Shown here piece by piece: positions 46,773 to 57,200 of a DNA stretch of 64,000 bases; position 1 is the stretch's first letter; each line of letters starts with the position of its first letter. A program made the position numbers and the translations under genes. The notes under the pieces are model-generated. The model made no database searches. It saw nothing but the letters and a program-made list of their open reading frames with translations, and was not told the origin of the DNA. Origin of the DNA: Ignavibacteriaceae bacterium (GTDB lineage Bacteria; Bacteroidota; Ignavibacteria; Ignavibacteriales; Ignavibacteriaceae); assembly GCA_013360295.1 (NCBI GenBank), contig JABWCL010000001.1, forward strand, positions 1 to 64,000. The letters are read 5' to 3'.

Positions 46773-48225
46773 TTTGTGTCCTTAATTTTAACAAATATTT
46801 TAATAAAAGATCATTTACAATTTTGGGATTTGCTTTCCCACCTGTCTCCTTCATCACTTTACCGACAAAGAAACCAAAAACTTTTTCTTTCCCCTCAATA
46901 TATTCCTTAATTTGACCGGGATGTGCTCTAACAATATTTTCTATTATTGTTTGTATCTGACCGGCATCTGAGATCTGAATAAGATTTTTTTTGTTGATAA
47001 TCTCATCCGCATCCGCTCCCGAGGCCATCATCTCCGTGAAGACTTCTTTCGCGATTTTATTGCTGACTGTGCCATCAATTATTAGGTAAAGAAGTCTGCT
47101 GAGATTTACCGCCGGTACAGGAAACTGATTTATCGAAAGTTTAAGTTCATTAATTTTTCCGAGTACTTCGACCATTACCCAATTGCTTGCCATTTTATAG
47201 TCACTCAGGTTTGATGCAAGTTCCTCGAAATAATCTGCAATTTCCTTTGAGGAGGTGAGAACCTCCGAATCGTAAACAGGCAAGCCGTAGTTTTCAATAA
47301 ATCTTGACTTCCTTGTCTCCGGCAATTCCGGAAGCTGAAATTTTATTTCATTCAACCACTCATCTGTTATCGTGACAGGCATAAGATCCGGTTCTGGAAA
47401 ATAACGGTAATCGTGCGCATCTTCTTTACCGCGCATGGGTAAAGCTAATTCTTCATCCGGATCCCAGAGCAGTGTCTGCTGAATAACCGGCTTCCCTTCC
47501 CCGATTAATTCAATCTGGCGCCCGATCTCATACTTAATTGCCTTCTCTACATTTCGAAAAGAATTCATGTTTTTTAATTCAGTTTTTGTTCCGAGTTCTT
47601 GCGTACCTTGGAGGCGAACGGACACATTCGCATCGCAGCGGAATGACCCCTCTTCCATATTCCCGTCACATATACCCAGATACTGAAGGACCTGCCTCAA
47701 CCCATTCAGATACCTGACTGCTTCCTCGGCAGAACGTATATCCGGTTCACTTACGATTTCAATCAAAGGAGTACCGCACCTGTTTACATCCACAGAAGAC
47801 CCGAAGCCCGAATCGTGAATTAATTTCCCCGCATCTTCCTCAAGATGTATTCGGGTTACTCCTATTCTGGATTCTTTTCCCTCTGAATTAAGAATCTTAA
47901 AATAACCACCGGAACATAATGGTTTGTCATATTGTGATACCTGGTAACCTTTTGGTAAATCCGGATAAAAATAGTTTTTTCTGGCAAAAACCGAGTATTG
48001 ATTAATCTTACAATTAGTCGCCAGCCCCATCATCACCGCAAATTCCACAGCTTTTTTATTTAGAACCGGAAGTACTCCTGGATGCCCTAAGCAAACCGGA
48101 CAAACGTGAACGTTGGGTTCAACGGAAAATTCCGCCGGACAACTGCAAAAGATTTTTGAGTTCGTCAGCAATTGGGCGTGTACTTCCAACCCTATTACCG
48201 GTTCATAGATTAAATAATCGGTCAT
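46765..48225 (-). CDS. gatB: aspartyl/glutamyl-tRNA amidotransferase subunit B
   Basis: The 486-residue subunit binds mischarged Glu-tRNA(Gln) or Asp-tRNA(Asn) and activates the acyl group for amidation. The N-terminal IGLEVHAQLLTNSKIFC and KNYFYPDLPKGYQ signatures and the C-terminal YqeY-like tail (PKIVNDLLLKYL) are present. gatA and gatC are not in the window. It shares one base with the GH13 gene stop (TAATG). Confidence 0.96.
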   Translation of the reverse strand: MTDYLIYEPVIGLEVHAQLLTNSKIFCSCPAEFSVEPNVHVCPVCLGHPGVLPVLNKKAVEFAVMMGLATNCKINQYSVFARKNYFYPDLPKGYQVSQYDKPLCSGGYFKILNSEGKESRIGVTRIHLEEDAGKLIHDSGFGSSVDVNRCGTPLIEIVSEPDIRSAEEAVRYLNGLRQVLQYLGICDGNMEEGSFRCDANVSVRLQGTQELGTKTELKNMNSFRNVEKAIKYEIGRQIELIGEGKPVIQQTLLWDPDEELALPMRGKEDAHDYRYFPEPDLMPVTITDEWLNEIKFQLPELPETRKSRFIENYGLPVYDSEVLTSSKEIADYFEELASNLSDYKMASNWVMVEVLGKINELKLSINQFPVPAVNLSRLLYLIIDGTVSNKIAKEVFTEMMASGADADEIINKKNLIQISDAGQIQTIIENIVRAHPGQIKEYIEGKEKVFGFFVGKVMKETGGKANPKIVNDLLLKYLLKLRTQSE

Positions 48226-49580
48226 TATTTAGAACTTATAAATACTTCATACTCCCACGGCCGGAGTGACATTTTGTTCGACTTTACGGTCTTCAGGGTT
48301 TTAGTAGTGAAGTATCCTTTGAATTCTGATTCCGGAACATCCTTAAACTCGAAATTAATCGCCTCAGAAGATAAATTAAACACCATAAGAAGAATATTGT
48401 CACCCGATTTCCTCAGGAAAGTCAGAACCTTATCTGATTGCGTATTCGGGACATTGATAAAAGTACCACCAGAGGGTTTATTATGCAAAGCAGGATTCAA
48501 TTTCTTCATTTTGTTCAATTTTTGGTAGAATAAAGAATAGTCCGACTTTATCCAGTCAACTGCATCTTTTTCAAAAAAACTTAGTCTTCGATTCAAACCA
48601 ATTTCTTGTCCGGTATATAGAAGCGGCATTCCGGGGATCGTATACGTAAGCACCGCTAAAGCTTTCACGGCTTCACCCATCCTCTCGAACTCTGTACCGT
48701 TCCAGGAATTTTCGTCGTGGTTGGTGATAAACTGCATTCTGAGAGCATTATCCGGATAACTGTTGTTGTCTTTTTCGATCTTGTCTTTAATTTCAGAGGC
48801 TTTTGCTTCACCCTTAGAAATCCTATTCAGCAGGTGATGCATATCCCATCCGTATGTCATGTTAAATGAATTGAAATGCATTTCGGGGCTTTCCCATTCG
48901 GCGAGCATAAACACATTCTTAATCTTTCGCAGACGTGCCGTCGCATAATCCCAGAACTCGATGGGTACCATACCGGCTACATCGCACCTGTATCCATCTA
49001 TATTAAATTCCCTCACCCAGAACTCGAGTGCATCAGCCTTGTAGTTCCAAAGCGCCTTGTTATCGTAATTAAGATCAATCACATCACTCCAGTCTGCAAC
49101 GGGAGGCACGAAATTGCCGGCGGAGTCCTTAGTATAAAAATCAGGATGGGTTTTTGTCAGCGGATTGTCCCAGGCGGTATGATTCGCCACCCAATCAAGG
49201 ATGATATACATTCCCATCGAATGTATCTCTTTAACCAATTCTCGAAATTCTTCCAGAGTACCGTAATATGAATCAAGACCTTTATAATCTTTGACTGCAT
49301 AGTAGCTCCCCATTGTCCCCTTTCTGTTGAGTTCACCTATTGGGTGGATCGGCATAAACCACAAAATTCCCACACCCAGCTCTTTAAGCCTCGGCAGATG
49401 TTCGCGGAACTCCCTGATACTTCCTGATTGAGTAAACTGCCGTAAATTCACCTCGTAAATAACCTTGTCTTTCACCCATTCAGGGTGAACAATTGTACTC
49501 TTTAACTGCCCCAGTGAACCATTGGATAAGCCAAGGAAAAAGATAATTATCGCGAATATTCTGCTAAGATTAGTATTCAT
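48225..49580 (-). CDS. secreted alpha-amylase family (GH13) glycosidase
   Basis: The 451-residue protein has a signal peptide (cut near NGSLGQ) and a complete GH13 barrel. The nucleophile is Asp200 (DGYRCDVAG), the acid/base Glu228 (FMLAEWE) and the third carboxylate Asp289 (ITNHDENSW), with LDWVANHT as conserved region I. It should cleave alpha-1,4 glucans in the periplasm or at the surface. The gene runs into gatB with a one-base overlap although the functions differ. Confidence 0.93.
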   Translation of the reverse strand: MNTNLSRIFAIIIFFLGLSNGSLGQLKSTIVHPEWVKDKVIYEVNLRQFTQSGSIREFREHLPRLKELGVGILWFMPIHPIGELNRKGTMGSYYAVKDYKGLDSYYGTLEEFRELVKEIHSMGMYIILDWVANHTAWDNPLTKTHPDFYTKDSAGNFVPPVADWSDVIDLNYDNKALWNYKADALEFWVREFNIDGYRCDVAGMVPIEFWDYATARLRKIKNVFMLAEWESPEMHFNSFNMTYGWDMHHLLNRISKGEAKASEIKDKIEKDNNSYPDNALRMQFITNHDENSWNGTEFERMGEAVKALAVLTYTIPGMPLLYTGQEIGLNRRLSFFEKDAVDWIKSDYSLFYQKLNKMKKLNPALHNKPSGGTFINVPNTQSDKVLTFLRKSGDNILLMVFNLSSEAINFEFKDVPESEFKGYFTTKTLKTVKSNKMSLRPWEYEVFISSK

Positions 49581-49730
49581 TAAGGTATCTATGCTTCTAA
49601 AAAGATGTAAATAATAAATATAAGGAATTTTGTTTTTTAGTTATAATCCATTTAAAAAGTGAGTATTTCTGAAAAGGATTAACCAGTTGAAGGTGTGAGG
49701 CTGTCAGGATGCAGGTATTCAAGAAACAAA

Positions 49731-49750
49731 GCCGCTGCTATCGCAGCGGC
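49731..49750 (-). terminator. terminator of the TonB-dependent receptor gene
   Basis: GCCGCTGC at 49731-49738 pairs with GCAGCGGC at 49743-49750 around TATC. The minus strand continues into TTTGTTTCTTG. Confidence 0.8.
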
Positions 49751-49771
49751 TCTGTTAACTTTTTTATGTAA

Positions 49772-52700
49772 TCAGAAGGTGTATCTCACGCCTAATTGAG
49801 CCTGCCATCTGCTTAGCAGATTATCCTTAACATAAGGATCGGCTTTATCAGAGAATGAAACACGCACCCGATTACTCACCGGATCAAATGACGGCAATGC
49901 GCCTGAACCTGTAGTGGATTCTGTCTTCAATAGGGCATCTGCCTGATTCGGTACCAGTTTCAGGTGTCCCCAGTCTGAATTTAACAAATTCATAAAATTC
50001 AATATATCAAGTGTTATCTCGAACTTATGACCAAAAAGTGAAGGGATTTCCTGACTAATTCTCAGATCAAATTGAGCTAACCAGGGCTCGAGTGAAGCGT
50101 TCCGCTTTGCTATACTTCCCTTATTTGATTTCAGATATTCGTCTCTTTCAATATATCCCATTAATAAAACTGCAGCATTTGAATCAGAAACCAATACGTT
50201 ATTCACGTTTTTAACGAAGATATATTTACTATGTGCGTCATTAATATCAGACGGAATATAAACAAGGTCATTACCATCATGACCGTCGCCGTTAGCATCA
50301 CCATTAAAAACATATGAATACGGTCTGCCGCTCTGGCCATTATAAAATATAGATACAGTTGTTGCAGCATTCGCAAACCATTCATATGAATATGAAACAG
50401 CCGCGAAAACTCTGTTCTTTATTTCAAAGTTTGACGTAGTCACAGGTGGTTCGTTAGGATTACCCGGAACCGGATTATACCTGAACTGTGATCTGGCCTG
50501 GCTTGATAGAACGCTATTTTGATCTTCCGCTGAACCATAAGCATATCCCAGATTTAGATCTAGGTTGCGGATGGGCTGCCCCTGTAATTGAGCAGATATA
50601 TTAAACTGGGAGGCTTCGCTCGTATTTTTAAGCAGCATAACCCTCTGGAAGTAAGAGGCTACTCTCTTGCCCCAATAAAACCTTCCATCCTTAAGAGTAT
50701 CACTAATACCTGCGATATTCAGATCTTCATAGATTGGGTCATTAATTGCCTGAGTATATAATACATCAAGACTTCCCGTAAACCCAAACGGTAATTTCTG
50801 GTCAACACCAACATTAAGACGGAAAACCTGTGGTAATTTAAAATCCGGATCGGTAATATTTATTTCTGTACTACTACCCGCCGTAAGGCCACTGGTTCCT
50901 GCTCTTGGCTGAGTATTAACATCCGCAATGAAGAATCCCGGATTGCTTTTTGAAATATCAGCAAATTCTACGCCGGTGTTACTGTATTGATTTGATATCC
51001 ATACGTAGGGTACTCTTCCCGTAAAAATTCCTGCGCCGCCACGTAAGATAGTTGAGCGGTCACCCAGGAGATCCCAGTTAAAACCAAATCTGGGTGATAT
51101 AAGCAGATTTCCGCTTGGGACTTCACTGGTAGATAATCCTCTGGAACCAAAATACTTGGTGACCGAGTCGTTCTTTGCCGGGCTGTCCGGAAAGGTTGGA
51201 ATGTCAACTCTTAATCCAAGATTGAGCTTAAGTGTCGGTATAATCGTCCATTCATCCTGGGCGTAAAAACCCCACTGTATTGCACCGAACTTAGCAGGTT
51301 GTTTTGGATCGGCTGTCAGTGAATAGCGGTATTCATACCTTGATGGTTTTCGCAGGTAAATATCCTGGACTGAGTTGAACTCATAGTACCCATAATAGTT
51401 CCTGATGAAAAGGTTTGAGAAAGTAAAGAACTCATTATGCGTTCCTACCGTTATGATATGATCACCCAGATAATAAGAAAAATTATTTGTTATTTCAAAG
51501 ATATCCTGATCAAGTGCATTCGCGATTGAGAATTGTTCAGTTCCGGCATACATATCAGTACCCGAAATCGGTGTCTTAACTCTTATGGTCGGGAATTTTT
51601 TATCTACTGCTCTTTCATCACGAATAATTGTATATCCGACGGTTAACTCATTTGACATATTGTTTCCAAAAGTACTATTCAACTGCAGAACAGTTGAGTT
51701 TGTCATGCTCTCAAACGTATAAAGCTGATCAGCAAATCCGATCCTGGAGGTTCGGTCAATAATGTCATCGCTTGCAGAGACCAGGTTATTCCTGAGAGTA
51801 AGTTTATGATCTTTGGAAAGATTGTAATCTATCCTGGCGAATAGCTTAAGGCTTGGGCGGTCGCGTTCAAGTTCACCTTTATATGCACCCGGGTCATACC
51901 CAAATGTATCCTTTAGAACCTGAGTTAAGAAAGAAGCAGCCGAATCAAGTTTATAAAAGTTGGAAGCGTTATTCAGGGGAAGATTGACAGCGGGTTGAAC
52001 ACGATCTGTAACTTCACCATTAACAAAAAAGAATAAATTGTCCGGAATAATTGGTCCACCGAGCCTAAAACCTATCTGATTCTCACTAAAATTACTTAGT
52101 TTTGTTTTGTTTGCATCAGGGCTTTTACCTGCCAGGTCCTGATTTCTTTGGTAGTAGTAAGCGGACCCCGTGAATTGATTTGTACCGGAACGGGTAATTG
52201 CATTTATTCCGCCGCCGGTAAAACCGCTGAAACGCACGTCATAAGGGGCTAAAACGACCTGGAATTCCTGTATTGCATCTAGCGAAATCGGATTGGTATT
52301 GGCTTGACCTCCAGGAGTACCGGAACTTCCTAATCCGAAGAGATCGTTATACTGAGTTCCGTCAAGCTGAATATTATTCAGCCTGTTATTTCTTCCGGCA
52401 GCGCTGAGACTGGAGCCCGAGAAAAGAGGTGAAAGTTTAGAAAAGTCCTGAAAACTTCTTGACACTGTGGGAAGGTTCTGGATCTGCTGGTTGTTTACTC
52501 CTGTAGCCGCTCCGGTTTTCCCCGAATTAAGAACAGCACTTCTTCCTGCTTCTACTAGCACGGTTGAAGTTTGTATTTGTGTTTCACTTAGGGAAACATC
52601 TAATGTTAAATTCTGACCAAGCGCTAGAACGGGTACGGTAATTAACTGTTTTTCGTATCCGACATACGAGATAGTGACAGAATACGGGCCACCAACACGA

Positions 52701-52921
52701 AGCCCCGTAAGGTTGTATCTTCCGTCTTCTCTGGTTGAGGTTCCGTAATTCGTGCCTGTGGGTGTGTGTATAGCGACAACTGTCGCGGAGGGTAATCCGC
52801 CGCCTGATTTATCGGTGATTTTACCGGAAATTGTAGCAGTAGTTGATGCGCTTTGGGCAAGTGATTGTGTGCTGATACACACAATCAGAAGAAGAATAAC
52901 TGGTATGATTTTTTTTATCAT
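49772..52921 (-). CDS. TonB-dependent receptor, Oar-like, with carboxypeptidase-regulatory domain
   Basis: The 1049-residue outer-membrane receptor has a signal peptide (cut after SLAQ), a carboxypeptidase-regulatory-like domain (about 28-112: SGKITDKSGGGLPSATVVA ... GLRVGGPYSVTISYVGYE), a plug (about 120-245: NLPTVSRSFQDFSKLSP, LDGTQYNDLFG) and a large barrel ending in the terminal aromatic signal GVRYTF. It resembles the Oar group rather than SusC, and no SusD partner is adjacent. The ligand is unknown. Confidence 0.93.
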   Translation of the reverse strand: MIKKIIPVILLLIVCISTQSLAQSASTTATISGKITDKSGGGLPSATVVAIHTPTGTNYGTSTREDGRYNLTGLRVGGPYSVTISYVGYEKQLITVPVLALGQNLTLDVSLSETQIQTSTVLVEAGRSAVLNSGKTGAATGVNNQQIQNLPTVSRSFQDFSKLSPLFSGSSLSAAGRNNRLNNIQLDGTQYNDLFGLGSSGTPGGQANTNPISLDAIQEFQVVLAPYDVRFSGFTGGGINAITRSGTNQFTGSAYYYQRNQDLAGKSPDANKTKLSNFSENQIGFRLGGPIIPDNLFFFVNGEVTDRVQPAVNLPLNNASNFYKLDSAASFLTQVLKDTFGYDPGAYKGELERDRPSLKLFARIDYNLSKDHKLTLRNNLVSASDDIIDRTSRIGFADQLYTFESMTNSTVLQLNSTFGNNMSNELTVGYTIIRDERAVDKKFPTIRVKTPISGTDMYAGTEQFSIANALDQDIFEITNNFSYYLGDHIITVGTHNEFFTFSNLFIRNYYGYYEFNSVQDIYLRKPSRYEYRYSLTADPKQPAKFGAIQWGFYAQDEWTIIPTLKLNLGLRVDIPTFPDSPAKNDSVTKYFGSRGLSTSEVPSGNLLISPRFGFNWDLLGDRSTILRGGAGIFTGRVPYVWISNQYSNTGVEFADISKSNPGFFIADVNTQPRAGTSGLTAGSSTEINITDPDFKLPQVFRLNVGVDQKLPFGFTGSLDVLYTQAINDPIYEDLNIAGISDTLKDGRFYWGKRVASYFQRVMLLKNTSEASQFNISAQLQGQPIRNLDLNLGYAYGSAEDQNSVLSSQARSQFRYNPVPGNPNEPPVTTSNFEIKNRVFAAVSYSYEWFANAATTVSIFYNGQSGRPYSYVFNGDANGDGHDGNDLVYIPSDINDAHSKYIFVKNVNNVLVSDSNAAVLLMGYIERDEYLKSNKGSIAKRNASLEPWLAQFDLRISQEIPSLFGHKFEITLDILNFMNLLNSDWGHLKLVPNQADALLKTESTTGSGALPSFDPVSNRVRVSFSDKADPYVKDNLLSRWQAQLGVRYTF

Positions 52922-53357
52922 ATAAAAATTACTCCAATTAAGTTGTATGTGATTGGTTAAAGATCTTTACAGTGTATCTGTAATTTGTCACCTCGAAAAT
53001 AGTTCTGATGATTTGTATTTTAAAGAAATATTTTTTTCTTAACAATTATTTAATTTTAAGAATTTGTTTTTTCCTTTGCTGTTTCCGTGTATTCTAACTA
53101 TATTCAAAACGGAGAGCTACCAAGTACTAATTTCTAAAAAACTGATTTCTCATTTAGAGCGAGACTCATCCGGGTTTTAATCTATCCTCACCTTAAACAC
53201 AGTATTGGGTTCCCTGCCAAGGGGTTTCTGTACCCTTTTAAGGCTGCTTTATATGTTGGTCACACGCCACTACCCTGCGTTTTGTTAAATGTTTCATTTT
53301 ACTTAACTTTAACCAATACTAATTTCCAATGTTATTTTTGACTTTAAAATAGGTTTA
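52922..53357. other. 436-base intergenic stretch between the receptor and gldC
   Basis: The ends are AT-rich and hold the divergent start regions. The middle (about 53090-53285) is more GC-rich and contains a nested inverted repeat: GGGT (53207-53210) with ACCC (53232-53235), enclosing CCCT (53212-53215) with AGGG (53220-53223). No open frame longer than about 20 codons runs through it on either strand. It may be a structured RNA, a dispersed repeat or a decayed gene. Confidence 0.4.
53308..53340 (+). promoter_or_regulatory. Bacteroidetes-like promoter candidate for gldC
   Basis: TTTA at 53308-53311 and TATTTTTG at 53333-53340 are 21 bases apart; the second box matches TAnnTTTG exactly. The transcript would begin about 15 bases before the gldC start. 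Confidence 0.4.
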
Positions 53358-53360
53358 TTG

Positions 53361-53702
53361 ATGTCCACGTCCTCAGAAATCAAGTTTACCGTTTATCTCG
53401 ACGAGAACAAAATCCCCGAAAAAATTGAATGGGATGCAGAAGACTCGGATTCGAACGGGAAAAAAACTGCCTCCTCAATAATGCTATCTATCTGGGATGA
53501 TGAAGAGAGGGTGACTTATGGAATAGACCTCTGGACGAAGGATCTCATAATCCACCACCTTAACATACATATGCATCAGACCTTGCTTAAAATGGCAGAT
53601 ACCTATGGCAGAGCCACGAACGATTTTACAAGCGCTGAACTTCTAAGAGGGTTCGCCGATGAATTCGCAAGAAAATTAGAACTAATAAATAATCCTAACT
53701 AA
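53361..53702 (+). CDS. gldC: gliding motility protein GldC
   Basis: The 113-residue soluble protein matches GldC across its length (IKFTVYLDENKIPEKIEWDAEDSD ... IDLWTKDLIIHHLNIHMHQTLLKMADTYGRAT). In Flavobacterium, gldC is not strictly essential but improves gliding; its biochemical role is not established. I use the ATG at 53361; a TTG lies one codon upstream. The rest of the gliding set is not in the window. Confidence 0.9.
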   Translation: MSTSSEIKFTVYLDENKIPEKIEWDAEDSDSNGKKTASSIMLSIWDDEERVTYGIDLWTKDLIIHHLNIHMHQTLLKMADTYGRATNDFTSAELLRGFADEFARKLELINNPN

Positions 53703-53707
53703 CCGGA

Positions 53708-54247
53708 ATGAAAATGAAAAAGTATTGGTTTTTTGTCCTTTTCCTGTTTCCTGTGCTCTTAACTGCTCAGCCCAAAAGTGTCCACTTCAAGAAATTGATG
53801 GAATTCCTTCCTTCAGCAGAATTGAAGGGTTTTACGAAATCAAAACCTACCGGCAGTACACAGACCGTGATGAATATTTCCTCATCTGAAGCTGAGGTTG
53901 ATTTTAATGAACCAAGTACCGATGAGACCGGGACAGGCAAATCAATCTCCGTGAAAATTGTTGACGCGACATTCAATCCTTATATTGAAATGCAGTACAC
54001 AATGCTCGGAGATAATTATACATCGGAAACTGAAAGCGGGTATGAGAAGTTCACACGGATAAACGGAAAATACCCCGGAAAAATTACCGTTAACTCGGGT
54101 GACTTTAAGTACTGCGTTTTAGAGTTTTCTGTTGCTTCCAAATATTTAGTTACTCTTCGCGGCGATGGCTTCGACGATATAAAATTCCTCAATGACATTA
54201 TCAGTTCAATGGATCTTGAAGGCCTCTCAAAACTTAAAGCTGAATAG
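53708..54247 (+). CDS. exported protein of unknown function downstream of gldC
   Basis: The 179-residue protein has a signal peptide (cut near LLTAQP). The mature part begins with FKKLMEFLPSAELKGFTKSKPTG and looks like one alpha/beta domain with no cysteine pair or metal motif. I do not recognise the family. It starts five bases after gldC and is probably cotranscribed with it. Confidence 0.75.
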   Translation: MKMKKYWFFVLFLFPVLLTAQPKSVHFKKLMEFLPSAELKGFTKSKPTGSTQTVMNISSSEAEVDFNEPSTDETGTGKSISVKIVDATFNPYIEMQYTMLGDNYTSETESGYEKFTRINGKYPGKITVNSGDFKYCVLEFSVASKYLVTLRGDGFDDIKFLNDIISSMDLEGLSKLKAE

Positions 54248-54265
54248 TAGAACAGATATTAATAG

Positions 54266-54296
54266 AAACGCCGGTCAAGCCGGCGTTTTCTTTATT
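54266..54296. terminator. bidirectional terminator
   Basis: AAACGCCGG at 54266-54274 pairs with CCGGCGTTT at 54280-54288 around TCAAG, followed by a T-rich tract. It separates the convergent genes ending at 54247 and 54292. Confidence 0.85.
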
Positions 54297-57200
54297 TTAC
54301 TAACATAAGTTTTTTAGTTTCAGAATATTCTCCCGAGGTTATGCGGTAGAAATACAATCCACTGGGAAGGTCCCCAGCCTCCAGTTTAACTTCATACCAA
54401 CCTGCCTGCTTTGCCTCATTCACTAATACCCTCTTCTCCCTTCCCATTACATCGAATACTGCAAGGTTTACGTGTCCCGCCGCAGGAATAAAATACCGGA
54501 TACTGGTAGAAGGATTGAACGGATTTGGGAAATTCTGCATTAACCGGTAATCCTTAAGAATCTCTTCACCTTTAACTCCCACCGGAAGAGTGTAATCAAA
54601 TATAAAAAATTCTGAACCGTCAATATTTCCGTCACCATTACCTGACGGTATCTGAGACTGCAACGCTCCATTATCATTTGTCCCATAATGACCAACAGCA
54701 ATGTATAACTTACCCGGTATGAATCCGAATTCATTCTGGATATTAATACTCCCCTCCAATACTGTTCCGGAAGCTTTCAGAGGTGTTCCGTTTGCATCAA
54801 ACCAGGCGGAATAGTTGTTAGTGCTTTCATTGGCAAGATACGCGCCCCACGCCGCCACTTGTCCCGCTTTTGCCCAGGGTGCAGATACGGTACCTCTAAG
54901 TGAATCAGTGATAAATAAGAATACATCTTTGCCAAGTGATGGTGCAGGAGTAGTAGCCACATAAAGGTCAGTACCATTCCAGCCAAGATACAACGGGACC
55001 TGATTGGCTGAGGTAACAACCCGTGCTGATGCATCAGCCTGGCCATCCATAACAAATGACTGCCCGCCGCTCCCGCCGCCTCCGATTATTATCGAGAAAT
55101 CCTGACCGTTATTATTATTCCACGTGTTATTGTTATAGTGGATTACGAATGCCATACGGTCAACATTCTGAACAGGATTATTAAATGGCCCAATTTTAAT
55201 TTTAAGCGTACCAGCAGTATCAGGACCGGTGAACGGCGATTCAACTGCAGGACCGGTGCCATTAAACTTCACTGTACCAGCAGGCCAATAGACAGTATCC
55301 GGAGTCTGCCAGGTGCTGCCGTTATTATTTACCCCCCAGTGCAATTTTGCTCCTATTGATGCACCGGTAACCGTAATTGTGATGGTGTCATTTTTGGAAA
55401 TTGTTGTAGGCAACCAGGATACTGTACTCCCCCCTCCACCTCCCCCGGAATTCGATTCGCCTATCCAGCAATGCATAATAGGAGATTTCGCGTTATTTCC
55501 AAGCGCGTCTATTGCCTCAATGTAATAGTCTATAAGCTTATTATTTAAACCGTTAATCTGGGCGCTGTATTCTTTCGCTTTTATTAATGGCATAGGATCT
55601 GTAATTGCGGTTTTGTCGACACCCGTCATATCCAACTCTATCCAGGCGCCGACTTCACTTCCTCCGGCATAGGTATCGTTATGATCAGACTGCATCGAGT
55701 TTATACCGTCATTATCTATACGATACTTCAATTTCACGGATGTGAGACCACTCTTATCATAAACGTAACTCCATACAGTCATATTCGAAGGCTGATTAAT
55801 TCCCCATTCTGTTCCTCCCGGATTATATGGTTCTCTTTGCGGGAGAAAAATGGTCGGTGGCGTCAAGTCCGTACCAGTCACCTGCTGTGCAGCCTGATAA
55901 GCCTGATTCGCGGCTCTTGTTGGATGTGAATCCCATATTCCATTAAGTGAACCATCCCAATACCAATAATCGCTGGATTCACCAACGAGTAGGTATCTCC
56001 ACGCATTCATAGTGTGCGTGCTTGCGGGGTTGATCTGTTCAGCGGTTAGTACCCAGTTTTTCGCAGCGGTTAACACTCCCCAGCTATTCCTGTCTGGACT
56101 GTAATCATTACTGCCCGGATCTCCCAGCCATTTTTTAAACTCGGGATCACCATTATCAGCACCGCTCCAGGAACCATCTTCCACATGAATAACATCATTT
56201 GGATTTGGAGGAAACTGCTGAAGGTAATCCTGAATAGTCGTACATACAAAACGATTAGGCTTGGACTGAACCCAATTAACAAAGCTCTGAAAGTTACCGC
56301 CATAATACCCTTCACTGCCGCCGCCATAATTATCACCGTCGTGATGGAGCACAATCAGGATCGGATGGTTTGGGTCAGTGTTGTATGATTCTAACTGGCT
56401 CATAACTGCTTCATAATTCAGTGCACCAAAGCCCCCTCTTCCGTCCTCGTTGCCCATATACCTGTCCGCCGGAACCGCAATAATTCGGGATTTTGCGCCT
56501 GTCGCTGGATCAGTATACTCAACGAAGTGAGGCTGTCTCCCCCACTTTGCAGAATTCTTTGTCGGAGCCCACAAACCATTTAACTGTACCCAGTCATTAG
56601 GGTTTGGATTTAACTGATCAGATTTATTCGGTTCATATATGTTGCCGCCTGTATTAAAAGGATAGCCGACTGCAGCCCTGTCAAAGTGAACATTATCAAC
56701 AAGTATCCACTGAATTCCTTCTTCAACCAAAGCGGGAATCATTCTCGGTGAAAATGCATTTTCCGGCGGGAACATACCTTTCGAGTAACTACCGGTAAAA
56801 TTCGCAGCCATAATCTGTTTATGCATCTGAATCTGCTTTCTGATATCTCCTCTGTCAATTAGTCCCATAAGAGGATGGAAATATCCAAAAGCGACCATAT
56901 CAAGGCGGGGATTTCCTAAACTCGTTTGCTGGTTCTTTATGTAGTTCCAATGAGATTTCCAATTGATGAAGTTACCATTACCCACCCCTTCCAATGCATT
57001 CAGATTCTCAATTAATGAACCGGAAAAACTAACTTGAGCACCAAAATGCGGAAGATTTGCATTGATTCCTTTCTGAACGGCATTTTTAGGCCACGAGGTA
57101 TAAGGTCCCCAGCGCTGGTTATGTATATCAAAAACCGAGAATGGGTATCTGTTATTCGCCTGAGTCTGGACTATTGATTCATAAGGCCAGTAGATAGGCT

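Noticed and set aside
48876-49271. Plus-strand open frame of 131 codons within the GH13 gene
   Set aside because: Antisense to catalytic motifs of the GH13 protein; no start signal.
49772-52921. SusC/SusD polysaccharide utilisation locus
   Set aside because: No SusD-like lipoprotein adjoins the receptor, and the receptor is Oar-like.
53080-53180. CGGATGAG-like stretch on the minus strand recalling a hammerhead ribozyme core
   Set aside because: The conserved GAAA and the three stems of a hammerhead cannot be placed, so the likeness is accidental.
52922-53357. Possible cobalamin riboswitch upstream of the TonB-dependent receptor
   Set aside because: I could not find the B12 box or the conserved core elements; the receptor is also Oar-like rather than BtuB-like.
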